A stretch of 64,000 bases of DNA. Origin: Limnohabitans sp. WS1. Lineage in GTDB: Bacteria; Pseudomonadota; Gammaproteobacteria; Burkholderiales; Burkholderiaceae_C. A program made the position numbers and the translations under genes. Under the pieces are notes generated by a model that saw only the letters and a program-made list of their open reading frames with translations, searched no databases and had not been told where the DNA came from. Positions 1-8,589 of this stretch are shown in pieces (position 1 is the first letter of the stretch; each line of letters opens with the position of its first letter). The stretch covers positions 124,001 through 188,000 of the forward strand of contig NZ_NERU01000003.1 in the NCBI RefSeq assembly GCF_003063265.1, read 5' to 3'.

Positions 1-1
1 C

Positions 2-733
2 TTGCGCCGTTCTCGGCAATCCAACATGAATGTGGGCTTGAGCTGGGACCACAAGGTGTTTCAGGACCGCTTGGAGGCCATGGCCTTGGTCACGGACAAA
101 CAGGCGCAAGTGGCCACGGTGTCCTTGTATGGCGACCAACGCGATGGGCTAGGTGCTGGCGGTCTGAACACCTATTCCTTGGCCTGGTCGACTGGCCATG
201 TGGACATTCAGACGCCCGCAGCACGGGCGCTGGACGCCAGCACGGCCGACACCAACGGCCACTTCAACAAACTGTCATTTGCCGTATCCCGCATGCAGCA
301 AGTGCGTCAGGGGCTGACCTTGTGGACTTCGCTCAGTGGGCAGATGGCCTCTCAAAATCTGGATGTTTCCGAAAAAATGGCCTTGGGGGGCATGTACGGG
401 GTGCGCGCTTACCCCGAGGGTGAAGCGGCTGCCGATGAAGGCTACTTGCTGACCCTTGAAGTCAGGCAGCAATTGCTGGGCTTGGCCCCGGCGAGCGGGC
501 AGGTGCATCTGGCGGCTTTTGTCGATGCAGGTGTGGTCAAGCTCAACCACAACCCTTGGACCAGCACACCGACCCACCGCCACCTCAGCGGTGCCGGTGT
601 GGGGGTTTATTGGACACAGACGCGTGACTTTTCGGTCAAGGCGTTTTACGCCCGCAAATTGGGCAACGCCGATGCCGTTTCTGCGCCAGACCGCTCAGGC
701 CGTTTCTGGATTCAGGGCGTCAAATATTTTTGA
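2..733 (+). CDS. ShlB/FhaC/HecB-type TpsB outer-membrane translocator, C-terminal part (5' end outside window)
   Basis: This is the C-terminal 243 residues of a two-partner secretion pore, a 16-strand outer-membrane barrel that exports a partner exoprotein. The gene runs off the left edge, so the POTRA domains are not visible. The visible part has alternating hydrophobic strands and the motif GMYGVRAYPEGEA (about residues 130-142), which matches the conserved L6 loop (VRGY/F-type) of the Omp85/TpsB family, although Ala replaces the usual Gly. The protein ends in Phe (KYF), as expected for a BAM-assembled barrel. The next gene, 58 bp downstream on the same strand, is the TpsA exoprotein, which strongly supports the call. 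The family is clear; the particular member (FhaC, HecB or HxuB-like) cannot be decided from this fragment. Confidence 0.88.
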   Translation: MRRSRQSNMNVGLSWDHKVFQDRLEAMALVTDKQAQVATVSLYGDQRDGLGAGGLNTYSLAWSTGHVDIQTPAARALDASTADTNGHFNKLSFAVSRMQQVRQGLTLWTSLSGQMASQNLDVSEKMALGGMYGVRAYPEGEAAADEGYLLTLEVRQQLLGLAPASGQVHLAAFVDAGVVKLNHNPWTSTPTHRHLSGAGVGVYWTQTRDFSVKAFYARKLGNADAVSAPDRSGRFWIQGVKYF

Positions 734-791
734 ATCGCCGATGTTGACCCTTGCCTTGCTGCGCCCCTTCCATTCATTGCGAGAAACCACC

Positions 792-3700
792 ATGTTCACC
801 ACACAGCCATTTCGAGCCCGCCCAGTTTTTCCCACCGGCTTGGCCTTTCAAGCGGCGCGTGTCACCGCCCGCCGGGCGGCCGCCGGTGGTCGCAGCAGCC
901 GGGGCGGCCGCGTGGGCCTGGGTTGGCGAAAATTGTCTTGGGCCCTGATGTTGGCCTGGTCTGGCGTGGCGCAGGCCCTGCCCAGCGGGGGTGTGGTGAG
1001 TGCAGGCCAAGCCAGTTTGGGGGGCACGCCAGGGCAGTTGACGGTCACCCAAACCACGCCCCAAGTGGTGCTCAATTGGCAAAGCTTTGGCATCTTGCCG
1101 GGCGAGTCGGTGCGTTTTGCTCAGCCCAACCGGCAGGCGCTGGCACTCAACCGTGTGCTCGGGTCCGAGCCTTCGGTGATCCAGGGCAGTTTGACTGCCA
1201 ACGGTCAGGTCTTTTTGATCAACCCGCAGGGCGTGTTGTTTGGGGCCGGGGCTTCTGTGAGTGTGGGCGGCTTGGTCGCCTCGACACTGAGCTTGAGTGA
1301 CGCCGATTTTCTGGCGGGTCGTTACCGTTTTGACGGCGCAGGCCCGGGCAACATCGTCAACCAGGGGCAGCTCCAAGCTGCAGACGGTGGCTATGTGGCT
1401 TTGTTGAGCCGAAGTGTCCACAACGAAGGCGTGGTCAAGGCCCAGCTGGGTTCGGTGGCCTTGGCGGCCGGGCAAATGGTGACCCTGTCGCTTTTGGGGG
1501 ACGGCTTGCTGAATGTGCCTATTGACCAAGGGGTCGCGCAAGCCTTGTTGTCCAATGCGGGCTTGTTGCAAGCCGATGGCGGCACCGTGCTCATGAGCAC
1601 ACAGGCGGCTGGTCAGTTGCTGGCCAATGCCGTCAACAACACCGGGGTGTTGCAGGCGCAAACCCTGGAAAACCAGCAAGGCCGCATTGTTTTGCTGGGC
1701 AGTTCCGACAGTGGCATGGTGAACTTGGGCGGTCAGCTCGATGTGCGCGGCGGCGCAGGCCAGCAGGGGGGCAGTGTGACCGCCCTGGGGCAGCATGTGG
1801 GCCTGTTCTCGGCGCAAATTGATGCCTCAGGCGGGCTGGGCGGGGGCGTGGTTTTGGTGGGGGGTGGTTTTCAGGGCAAAAACCCGGATCTGCCCGCCGC
1901 CTCGGCCGTGTACATGAGCCCGGACTCGCTCATCCGTGCCAACGCGACGGCGCAAGGGCCCGGCGGACAGGTGGTGTTGTGGGCCACCGACTCGGTGCGT
2001 GCAGGTGGGCAGATCTTCGCGCGTGGCGGTCCCCAAGGGGGGGCGGGCGGCATGGTCGAAACGTCGGCGCATGGGCTGAATGTGCAAGGCTTGAGGGTTG
2101 ACACGCAGGCGCCGCAAGGCCCAACAGGCACTTGGTTGCTGGACCCCGCCGATGTGACCATTTCTTCGTCGGCCACGACCGGTGCCAGCCTGGTGGGCGA
2201 TGTGTTCATGCCCGATTCGGGCACGGGTGCGGCACAAATCAACGTAGCCGATTTGGTCACCGCTTTGGGCGGCACCAACGTCACCGTGACCACGACCAAT
2301 TCTGGCGTGAGTGGCGGGGGCTTGGGCGATATTCAGGTGAATGCGGCGATTGTGTGGACGGCCCCCACCACCCTGAGCCTGAACGCCGCACGTGATGTGC
2401 GGGTGAACCAAGCGATCACCGCCACCGACGGCAGCTTGGCCGTGGTGGCCGGTCGCAACGTCCAGGTGGATGCGGCCGTGACCACGACCACGGGCCAGCT
2501 CAGCTTCACCGCCGTGCAGGATGTGGCCCTGAACGCGGCCACCACCATCACGACTGGCCAATTGACGGCTGTGGCTGGCCGAGACGTCATGGTGGCTGCG
2601 CCCGCCACCGTGACCACCGGCAACATGGTGTTTCGCGCCGACAACGATGGCACGGGCCCCGGGGTGGCTGCGGGCACCGTCAACATCAGCTGCAGCCTCA
2701 ATTGCCTGACGCTGACCACGGGCCAACTCGATGTGCGTTTCAACCCCGTCAGTTACGCCAGCACCAGCGCTGAAATTCTGGCCTATGCCAACAAGCTCAC
2801 GGGTGGCGGCACCCTCAACGCCAAGGCCTGGGTGTTTGGCAAAGGAGACAACAAAATCTACGACGGCACCCCCAGCGCCACGGTCAGTGGCTTGTTGCCC
2901 GATGTGACCAGCGTTGCGCCCCCGGTGGCTTTGGGGTCGGTCAGCGCCGCGCAATTTGACACCCGCCACGTTGGCACGGCCAAGCCCATCGTGTTTGAGA
3001 CCACCTTTTTGGAGGCGGCCTACGATTTGTTTGCGCCCATGGGCACACCGGCGGGCACTTACCAGGCCCGTGCCGATGTGCTGGTCAGGCCCTTGACGGT
3101 CTCTGCTGTGACCGATGTGCGGGCTTATGACGGCAGCACCCAATCCGTGGGGGTGCCGACGGTGACCGGCTTGCGGGCCTTAGACACCTTGAATGGCGAC
3201 TTGAGCCAGGCGTTTGCCAGCAAGGACGTGCTGGGCACGGGCAACAGCACCTTGGTGACCAGCGGCAGCTACACCGTGACCGATGGTCATGGGGGCCAGA
3301 ACTATGCCGTCTCGGTGCTCACGGCCCCGGGCACCATCACCCCGGCCGCGCTGACGATCACGGCGCAGGACCTGAGCAAGGTGTATGGGCAGACGCCTGC
3401 CTTGACGGGTTTTGTGACCAGCGCCTTGGTCAATGGCGAGACCGTGGGCACAGTGGCCTTGAGCAGCCCGGGCCAGTTGGCCACGGCAGCGGTGGCGGGC
3501 AGCCCTTATGCCATCACCGCCAGCGACGCCACAGGCGGCACCTTCATGCCGGGCAACTACAGCATCAGTTATGTCAACGGTGCACTGAGCATCACCCCGG
3601 CCGTGATGCCTCCACCCGTGGTGGTGCCACCCGATGTGGTGATTCCCCCAGACGTAGTGGTGCCGCCGGTGGTGGTGGTGCCTCCTGATGTGGTTGTGCC

Positions 3701-4019
3701 ACCTGAGGTGGTCGTGCCCCCCGAGGTCGCGATCCCCCCGCAAGTCACTGTGCCCAACGAGGCGTCGATTCCCCCGGTTGCGCCATCAGATGACTTTCCA
3801 GTTGTGCTGGGCCTGATCCCGCCCACGGCCACCGTGCCAGGCCCTGTGGTGGTGCCGGAGGCTCAGGCGCTCACGCCCGTGCCTGTGCGGCCCGCCCAGG
3901 CCACGCCAAGCCGAGCTGCCACCACGCCCGCTTCAAGGCCACAAACCACCTCAGCGCTCAAGCCCTTGACGCGGCCCCTTGCAACGCCTGTTCTGCCCCG
4001 CAAACAAGACCGCAATTGA
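792..4019 (+). CDS. TpsA-type filamentous hemagglutinin N-terminal domain exoprotein with MBG/YDG repeats
   Basis: This 1075-residue protein is the likely cargo of the upstream TpsB pore. The ATG at 792 was chosen because it follows the TpsB stop and gives a long positively charged leader (residues 1-50) before a hydrophobic core (50-62, ending VAQA), an extended signal peptide typical of TpsA proteins. The TPS/haemagglutination-activity domain follows (about 63-190) with the hallmark INPQGVLFGAGASVSVGG. Repeated beta-helix-like segments run to about 680. After that come MBG/YDG-like domains (about 682-936; IYDGTPSATVSG, RAYDGSTQSVG, KVYGQTPAL). The tail is a Pro/Val repeat (PPDVVVPPEVV pattern, about 937-1000) and then a Pro/Ala/Thr-rich end. 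It probably acts as a surface or secreted adhesin. An upstream in-frame extension overlapping tpsB was rejected. Confidence 0.88.
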   Translation: MFTTQPFRARPVFPTGLAFQAARVTARRAAAGGRSSRGGRVGLGWRKLSWALMLAWSGVAQALPSGGVVSAGQASLGGTPGQLTVTQTTPQVVLNWQSFGILPGESVRFAQPNRQALALNRVLGSEPSVIQGSLTANGQVFLINPQGVLFGAGASVSVGGLVASTLSLSDADFLAGRYRFDGAGPGNIVNQGQLQAADGGYVALLSRSVHNEGVVKAQLGSVALAAGQMVTLSLLGDGLLNVPIDQGVAQALLSNAGLLQADGGTVLMSTQAAGQLLANAVNNTGVLQAQTLENQQGRIVLLGSSDSGMVNLGGQLDVRGGAGQQGGSVTALGQHVGLFSAQIDASGGLGGGVVLVGGGFQGKNPDLPAASAVYMSPDSLIRANATAQGPGGQVVLWATDSVRAGGQIFARGGPQGGAGGMVETSAHGLNVQGLRVDTQAPQGPTGTWLLDPADVTISSSATTGASLVGDVFMPDSGTGAAQINVADLVTALGGTNVTVTTTNSGVSGGGLGDIQVNAAIVWTAPTTLSLNAARDVRVNQAITATDGSLAVVAGRNVQVDAAVTTTTGQLSFTAVQDVALNAATTITTGQLTAVAGRDVMVAAPATVTTGNMVFRADNDGTGPGVAAGTVNISCSLNCLTLTTGQLDVRFNPVSYASTSAEILAYANKLTGGGTLNAKAWVFGKGDNKIYDGTPSATVSGLLPDVTSVAPPVALGSVSAAQFDTRHVGTAKPIVFETTFLEAAYDLFAPMGTPAGTYQARADVLVRPLTVSAVTDVRAYDGSTQSVGVPTVTGLRALDTLNGDLSQAFASKDVLGTGNSTLVTSGSYTVTDGHGGQNYAVSVLTAPGTITPAALTITAQDLSKVYGQTPALTGFVTSALVNGETVGTVALSSPGQLATAAVAGSPYAITASDATGGTFMPGNYSISYVNGALSITPAVMPPPVVVPPDVVIPPDVVVPPVVVVPPDVVVPPEVVVPPEVAIPPQVTVPNEASIPPVAPSDDFPVVLGLIPPTATVPGPVVVPEAQALTPVPVRPAQATPSRAATTPASRPQTTSALKPLTRPLATPVLPRKQDRN

Positions 4020-4039
4020 GCCCCTGAGGTCCTGCGCCC

Positions 4040-4750
4040 TTGAGTTCCGTGACTGCTCCACACCACCGCCCACAGCGCTGGACTTGGCGTCGTCCGGGAG
4101 TGGCCGCTGCGCTGGTTTTGGGCACACCCATCTGGGCCAGCGCCGTGGTGCTTGTGTCTTTGCACACGCCAGTTCAGGCGCAGGTCCAACCCATTGACTT
4201 TGGCCAAGAACGGCCTTCTGCCGAAGTTCGGGCCGTGGCCCATGGGGTGATGCAGTCGGGTGACCACCAGGCATTGCCTTTTGTGCTGGTCGATAAACAC
4301 CACGCCAGGGTGTTTGTGTTTGACCGCCATGGTCATTTGCAAGGGGCCTCACCCGCCTTGTTGGGGCTGGCCCGTGGCGACGAGGGGGTGGCCGGTATTG
4401 GCGACCGACCCCTGTCGAGCATTCAGCCCTGGGAGCGCACCACCCCAGCCGGCCGATTTGTGGCGACCATGGGGCGCAATGTGGCCGATCAAGCCATTTT
4501 GTGGGTGGACTACGAGCAGGGCATCTCCTTGCACCCGGTTCGCCGTCATCCAGCGAAAGAGCGCCGCCTGCAACGCCTGGCCAGTCCTGAGCCGGACGAT
4601 AACCGCATCTCTTATGGTTGCATCAATGTGCCGGTGGCCTTTTGGCAAAAGGTGGTGGTGCCCACGTTTGCGCAGCACATCGGCGTGGTTTATGTGTTGC
4701 CCGACACCTTGCCCTTGAGTGCGGTGTTTGTGATGCCCCTTGCACCATGA
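4040..4750 (+). CDS. L,D-transpeptidase-like (YkuD-type) exported protein
   Basis: This 236-residue protein begins only 20 bp after the tpsA stop and may be co-transcribed with it. The start used is TTG at 4040; GTG at 4049 is equally possible. A hydrophobic N-terminal segment (about residues 20-50, ending VQAQ) suggests export. The middle holds a substrate-binding-like segment (FVLVDKHHARVFVFD) and the C-terminal half has an active-site pattern ISYGCINVP with Cys194. In canonical YkuD L,D-transpeptidases the motif is SHGC followed by I/V-R/N, so Tyr replaces the usual His. The family normally cross-links peptidoglycan or attaches proteins to it. The assignment rests on the Cys motif and overall pattern, so an inactive or altered relative is possible. 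Confidence 0.7.
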   Translation: MSSVTAPHHRPQRWTWRRPGVAAALVLGTPIWASAVVLVSLHTPVQAQVQPIDFGQERPSAEVRAVAHGVMQSGDHQALPFVLVDKHHARVFVFDRHGHLQGASPALLGLARGDEGVAGIGDRPLSSIQPWERTTPAGRFVATMGRNVADQAILWVDYEQGISLHPVRRHPAKERRLQRLASPEPDDNRISYGCINVPVAFWQKVVVPTFAQHIGVVYVLPDTLPLSAVFVMPLAP

Positions 4751-4776
4751 AAAATGCACGCAAGCGTGCATTTTTC
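4749..4776. terminator. Bidirectional intrinsic terminator
   Basis: A perfect 12-bp inverted repeat (GAAAAATGCACG, loop CAAG, then its complement) with A-rich and T-rich flanks on the two arms. It overlaps the stop codon of the L,D-transpeptidase-like gene and can serve that gene on the + strand and the BON lipoprotein gene arriving on the - strand. Confidence 0.75.
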
Positions 4777-4898
4777 AAGTGCCCAGATCGTGTCCGCCAC
4801 GAACTGGGGCCGCGCCCGCGAGGCCTTGGGGGTTCAGGCCTGGGGCGCTGGGTTCATGCTGGCCAAGTTCAGTGCTGGGTCAGCTGGATGCGCGGGGC

Positions 4899-5213
4899 TC
4901 AGGGCCGAACAGCGATCTCGTTTTTCACGGAGGTCACGCCTCTGACCCCGCGTGCAATGGTCTCGGCCTTGTTGCGTTCCAAGGCGCTTTTGGCAAAGCC
5001 AGACAGCATGACTGTGCCGTTCAGTGTTTCGACACTGATGGCGGTGCCTGCCACATCCTTGTCCTCAAAAAAGCGCGACTTGACCAAGGTGGTGATGCCT
5101 GTGTCGTCCACGTAAGCCCCCATGGACTCTTGTCCACGCGAAACCGCGCAGCCAGAAGCAGCCAGCAGCACCAAAGAAGCGGCCAATGCGGCCCAGGTCG
5201 TTTTTTGAATCAT
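4899..5213 (-). CDS. BON-domain lipoprotein (OsmY-like)
   Basis: A 104-residue protein starting at the ATG at 5213, which has an AGGA ribosome site about 7 bases upstream (in TAGGACTTCAT). Residues 1-24 form a lipoprotein signal with a lipobox-like SGC. One BON domain follows (about 35-104) with the usual pattern: ITTLVKSRFFEDKDV, then ISVETLNGTVMLSGF, ending in ARGVRGVTSVKNEI. BON proteins are periplasmic or outer-membrane-attached, bind phospholipid and are often osmotic-stress induced. A longer reading frame starting at 5381 was rejected because the lipoprotein signal would then be internal. It lies downstream of, and in the same direction as, the PAS/CheB-CheR block. Confidence 0.82.
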   Translation of the reverse strand: MIQKTTWAALAASLVLLAASGCAVSRGQESMGAYVDDTGITTLVKSRFFEDKDVAGTAISVETLNGTVMLSGFAKSALERNKAETIARGVRGVTSVKNEIAVRP

Positions 5214-5361
5214 ATGAAGTCCTATCGTGCAGTCAGTCAGAACGACCAAGCCAAGGCCTGGCACCATTGCGTGAACAGGGGCCGAGTGGGCCTTCTGTTC
5301 AAGCCTCTTCATCGTAGAAAGCAATGGCTGTGTGGTCGGTGCGCTGCACCACCAAGGGGCT

Positions 5362-5964
5362 TCATTCGATGGGCGGTACATCGACCCAAGTGATCAACAC
5401 CCCAGGGGCCAAGGGGTTGGGGCAGGCCGCAGCACACACGGTTTGTGGGGCTCGGCCACGCACCGTCAAAGTCAATTGCAGGCTTTGGCGGGTCTGGGTC
5501 TGCTGGACCTGTAACAGCCAGGCTTGAAGGCGGGGGGTGTCCTGGATGGGCAGCCATGAGGCCAATGGCGTGCCTTGCACGGTGGGCAGCGTTTGCTGCA
5601 AACAGGCCAAGGCTTGGGCATTGCAGGCCAGCACGCTGCCTGCAGCGTCTAGCGTGATGTGGGCACTGGGCCAGGCATCGTGCAACAGTTGCTGGCGCTG
5701 GCAGGTTGACTCCAGCTCGGCGCGTGAAGCGAGCAGCTCCTCGTTTTGCAGGTCCAACTCCACCTGGTGCACCTGCAACTCGTGCAGCAAAGCCAGCGCA
5801 TCGTGCGCCGTGTCTGGCGATGAGGCCAAGTCAAACAAGACCTTGAGGGCCGAGCTGGCATCGCGGCCCACCAGGGCGTCATGGGCGTTGCTTGAAAGCT
5901 GGGTGCGGGCTCGTTCACGCAAGCTGGGTGGGGTCGGCGTGCTGGACATTGATGGCTGGTTCAT
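5362..5964 (-). CDS. Small PAS-domain-like signalling protein downstream of the CheB-CheR fusion
   Basis: A 200-residue cytoplasmic protein with no signal peptide. Residues about 40-92 are predicted helical/coiled (DTAHDALALLHELQVHQVEL, then NEELLASRAELESTCQRQ), a pattern common in PAS sensor proteins. Residues about 95-195 resemble a PAS fold (WPSAHITLDAAGSVLACNAQAL and a C-terminal LITWVDVPP strand). No kinase, cyclase or phosphodiesterase domain is visible. It starts 25 bases after the end of the CheB-CheR-PAS gene, so co-transcription is likely, and it may be a detached sensory module for that protein. The exact function is unknown. Confidence 0.7.
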   Translation of the reverse strand: MNQPSMSSTPTPPSLRERARTQLSSNAHDALVGRDASSALKVLFDLASSPDTAHDALALLHELQVHQVELDLQNEELLASRAELESTCQRQQLLHDAWPSAHITLDAAGSVLACNAQALACLQQTLPTVQGTPLASWLPIQDTPRLQAWLLQVQQTQTRQSLQLTLTVRGRAPQTVCAAACPNPLAPGVLITWVDVPPIE

Positions 5965-5988
5965 GGGGTGTTCCGGTTGGATTGAGGT

Positions 5989-8562
5989 TCAATTGGCTTC
6001 GCGCAAACGAAACTCCAAGGCCTTGGCCGTGCTGATGTCCACAAAAGTCAGCACCGCACCATTGACGGTGTTGGCCAGCGTCTTGTAGGGCATGATGCGC
6101 ACCGAAAACCAACGACCGTCTGCCGCGCTGACCGCTTGGGTGTGGGCGGTCAGGGATTGCAAGGTGGCTTGCACATCGTGCAGCAAACCTGGGTAGTTCA
6201 ATGTGTTGGCCAAATCACTCAAAGGTCTACCCACATCGGACTCACGCAGGTGAAAGATGGGCACCGCTTGTTCGGTGTAGCGGCGCACATTCAGCCCGTT
6301 GTCCAGAAACAGCGTGGCGATGTCTGTGCTGTTGAGCAGGTTTTGCATGTCGCTTTGCGCCAGCGCCAGATCGTCCAGTCGTGTTTGCAGTTCACTGTTG
6401 ATGGTTTGCAACTCCTCGTTCATGGACTGACCCTCTTCTTTGGCCGTGGTCAGTTCCTCGTTGGCCGCCTGGAGTTCTTCGTTGCTGGCTTTGAGCGATT
6501 CGTTGAGCGCATGCATCTGGTTTTTGGAGCTGCTCATTTCCTGGCGCAAGGTCTGCATTTCATCGCGGGCCATTTGCAGTTCGGCCTGTTGCACGGGGTC
6601 TTTGTCCCCTGTGGCCTTGTCTGGCAGGGCCAGGGCAGCCAGACGGGGCATCTCTTGGAATATCAGCATGGCGGTGCCTTCCAGACCCTTGGGCTCTTGC
6701 AAGGGGTGCACCGTGATTTGCAGTTGTCGATCTGCCACCGCTTGCAGGGGCAGGGCATTGACGACCACGGTTTGCTGGTCCTGCAAAGCCTGGCGCAAGG
6801 CCACGGCCACTTGAGCTCGCCACGCTGGGCGCAGCATGACATGCACATTCCAATTGGCTTTGCCCGCAGCGGGCTCGAGGTAGGCACCTGTACGGCCACT
6901 GATGTAGAGAATATCGCCCGAGGCGTTGACCAAGACAGCCGCCGGTGAGAAGGTTTGCAGCAACACATGATCGGCCAGCGATTGCAGGTTGTGCGGTGGA
7001 GTGTTGGGGGCTGAGGACACGGTCAGTTCCTTGTGGGTGGGTCGCGCATCGAGGCGGCGTTGAACCGGGAACACCAGCGAGTCGGTGGGCCCACTTTGCG
7101 CCATCCGGCCATAAATGCGCGAGCCCGGGATCAGTGATGTGAACAAATGCTGCGATCTCCTGACTGTTTCTGCGCTGCCCAGCACCAAGACGCCTGCACT
7201 GCGCAAGCTGAAATGAAACAGGGGCATCAAACGCCGTTGCAGCAAGGCGCTGAAATAAATCAGCACATTGCGGCACATCAACAAGTCCAGTTGTGTGAAA
7301 GGCGGGTCAACAATCACATCGTGTTGGGCAAACATGACCATGGACCGGATGTCGGGATGAACCGTGTAACCGCCGTCTTTGGGGATGAAAAACCGCTCAC
7401 GCCGCTCAGGGCTGACAGAGGCCAAAGCCGCTGCGCTGTACCAGCCTTTGCGGGCCAAGGTGATGGCCGCAGGATTGAGGTCGGTGGCGTAAATTTGCAC
7501 GGCCCTGCGTGGGCCTGAAGCCAGGTCTTGCGATTCGCGCAAGGCCATGGCCAGGCTGTAGGCTTCTTCGCCTGTGGAGCAACCCAAGACCCAAGCCCTC
7601 ACACTGGGCTGCTGCGCTGCGTCAAGCCATTTGGGGAAAACATGGCTTGCCAGATCCTGCCAAATTGGCGGGTCCCTGAAAAACGAGGTGACCCCGATCA
7701 GCATTTCCGAAAACAGCAACTTCAACTCTTGCGGGTTGGCTTGGAGGTGGTTCACATAGTCAGCCACGCAGCTCAATTGGTGCACATGCATGCGCCGCTC
7801 CACCCGGCGTTGCAAAGTGCTGGGCTTATACAGAGAAAAGTCGTGGTGCAGTTGCTCATTGAGCATGTCCACAATGGTCCGCAATCCATCGACTGGCCTT
7901 GAGCTTGTCGTGTCAGTGTCTGACGTGGCGCTGGGGGCAGGGGGTGTTGACGTGGTGCCCATGGACGCGGCTTTTTGCAGCAGGCACAAGGGCAGGTCTT
8001 CGGGCGAGGCCACCGCATCGATGCCTCCGGCATCGATGGCACTTTGTGGCATGGAGGCAAACGCGGCGGTCTCGGGTTGCTGCACCAAGCACAAGCCGCC
8101 CGCTGCGTGAATGGCTTGCATGCCCTGCACCCCATCGTTGCCCATGCCCGACAAAATCACCCCCACAGCCCGATCTTGTTGGTCCAGCGCCAAAGACTTC
8201 AAAAAGTCATCGATGGGCCAATGCAGGCCTTGCGCTTTGGGGGCCACCTGAAAATGCAGGCAACCGCGCTTTATGGTGAGTTCGCCGCCGGTGGGCATCA
8301 CATGCACAGTGTCGGGTTTCAACACAAGGCCGTTGTGAGCGTCTTGCACGGGCAAACGGGTCACGGTCTGCAGCAAAGAGGCCAACAAGGTTTTGTACTG
8401 CGCACTGGTGTGCTGCACCACCACAAAGGCCAGGCCCGTGTCCAAGGGCACATGGGCAAAGAATTTTTCCAAAGCGTCAAGCCCTCCGGCTGACGCACCG
8501 ATGCCCACAATGCGTGGACCCTCAAGGGGTGAGGCCCCGGAATCGTCAGTCAACAGCGGCAA
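5989..8562 (-). CDS. CheB-CheR-PAS fusion (methylesterase/methyltransferase sensor protein)
   Basis: This 857-residue protein joins, in order, a CheB methylesterase (residues 15-200; GIGASAGG with Ser24, His51 in VVVQHTS, Asp143 in GMGNDG), a CheR methyltransferase (about 225-485; RVERRMH, LGCSTGEEAYSLAM, LLMCRNVLIYF), a PAS-like segment, a long coiled coil (about 650-745; repeated NEELQ motifs) and a terminal PAS domain. Such fusions modify receptors or act in stress signalling; the histidine kinase often found at the C-terminus is absent. No other chemotaxis gene lies nearby. The start is unusual: the only candidate upstream of the CheB motif is TTG at 8562, while a nearby ATG at 8575 in another frame runs into a stop after nine codons. 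Confidence 0.88.
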   Translation of the reverse strand: MPLLTDDSGASPLEGPRIVGIGASAGGLDALEKFFAHVPLDTGLAFVVVQHTSAQYKTLLASLLQTVTRLPVQDAHNGLVLKPDTVHVMPTGGELTIKRGCLHFQVAPKAQGLHWPIDDFLKSLALDQQDRAVGVILSGMGNDGVQGMQAIHAAGGLCLVQQPETAAFASMPQSAIDAGGIDAVASPEDLPLCLLQKAASMGTTSTPPAPSATSDTDTTSSRPVDGLRTIVDMLNEQLHHDFSLYKPSTLQRRVERRMHVHQLSCVADYVNHLQANPQELKLLFSEMLIGVTSFFRDPPIWQDLASHVFPKWLDAAQQPSVRAWVLGCSTGEEAYSLAMALRESQDLASGPRRAVQIYATDLNPAAITLARKGWYSAAALASVSPERRERFFIPKDGGYTVHPDIRSMVMFAQHDVIVDPPFTQLDLLMCRNVLIYFSALLQRRLMPLFHFSLRSAGVLVLGSAETVRRSQHLFTSLIPGSRIYGRMAQSGPTDSLVFPVQRRLDARPTHKELTVSSAPNTPPHNLQSLADHVLLQTFSPAAVLVNASGDILYISGRTGAYLEPAAGKANWNVHVMLRPAWRAQVAVALRQALQDQQTVVVNALPLQAVADRQLQITVHPLQEPKGLEGTAMLIFQEMPRLAALALPDKATGDKDPVQQAELQMARDEMQTLRQEMSSSKNQMHALNESLKASNEELQAANEELTTAKEEGQSMNEELQTINSELQTRLDDLALAQSDMQNLLNSTDIATLFLDNGLNVRRYTEQAVPIFHLRESDVGRPLSDLANTLNYPGLLHDVQATLQSLTAHTQAVSAADGRWFSVRIMPYKTLANTVNGAVLTFVDISTAKALEFRLREAN

Positions 8563-8589
8563 TCGTGGCGGTCATGTGTGGGTGCTTTG

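Noticed and set aside
456..791. N-terminal extension of tpsA overlapping tpsB
   Set aside because: Out-of-frame reading of the TpsB C-terminus; the signal peptide begins at 792.
774..1817. 347-codon frame on the - strand inside tpsA
   Set aside because: A shadow of the GC-rich + strand gene; no domain, no ribosome site.
1827..3143. 438-codon frame opposite tpsA
   Set aside because: Low-complexity His/Gly/Arg mirror of the coding strand.
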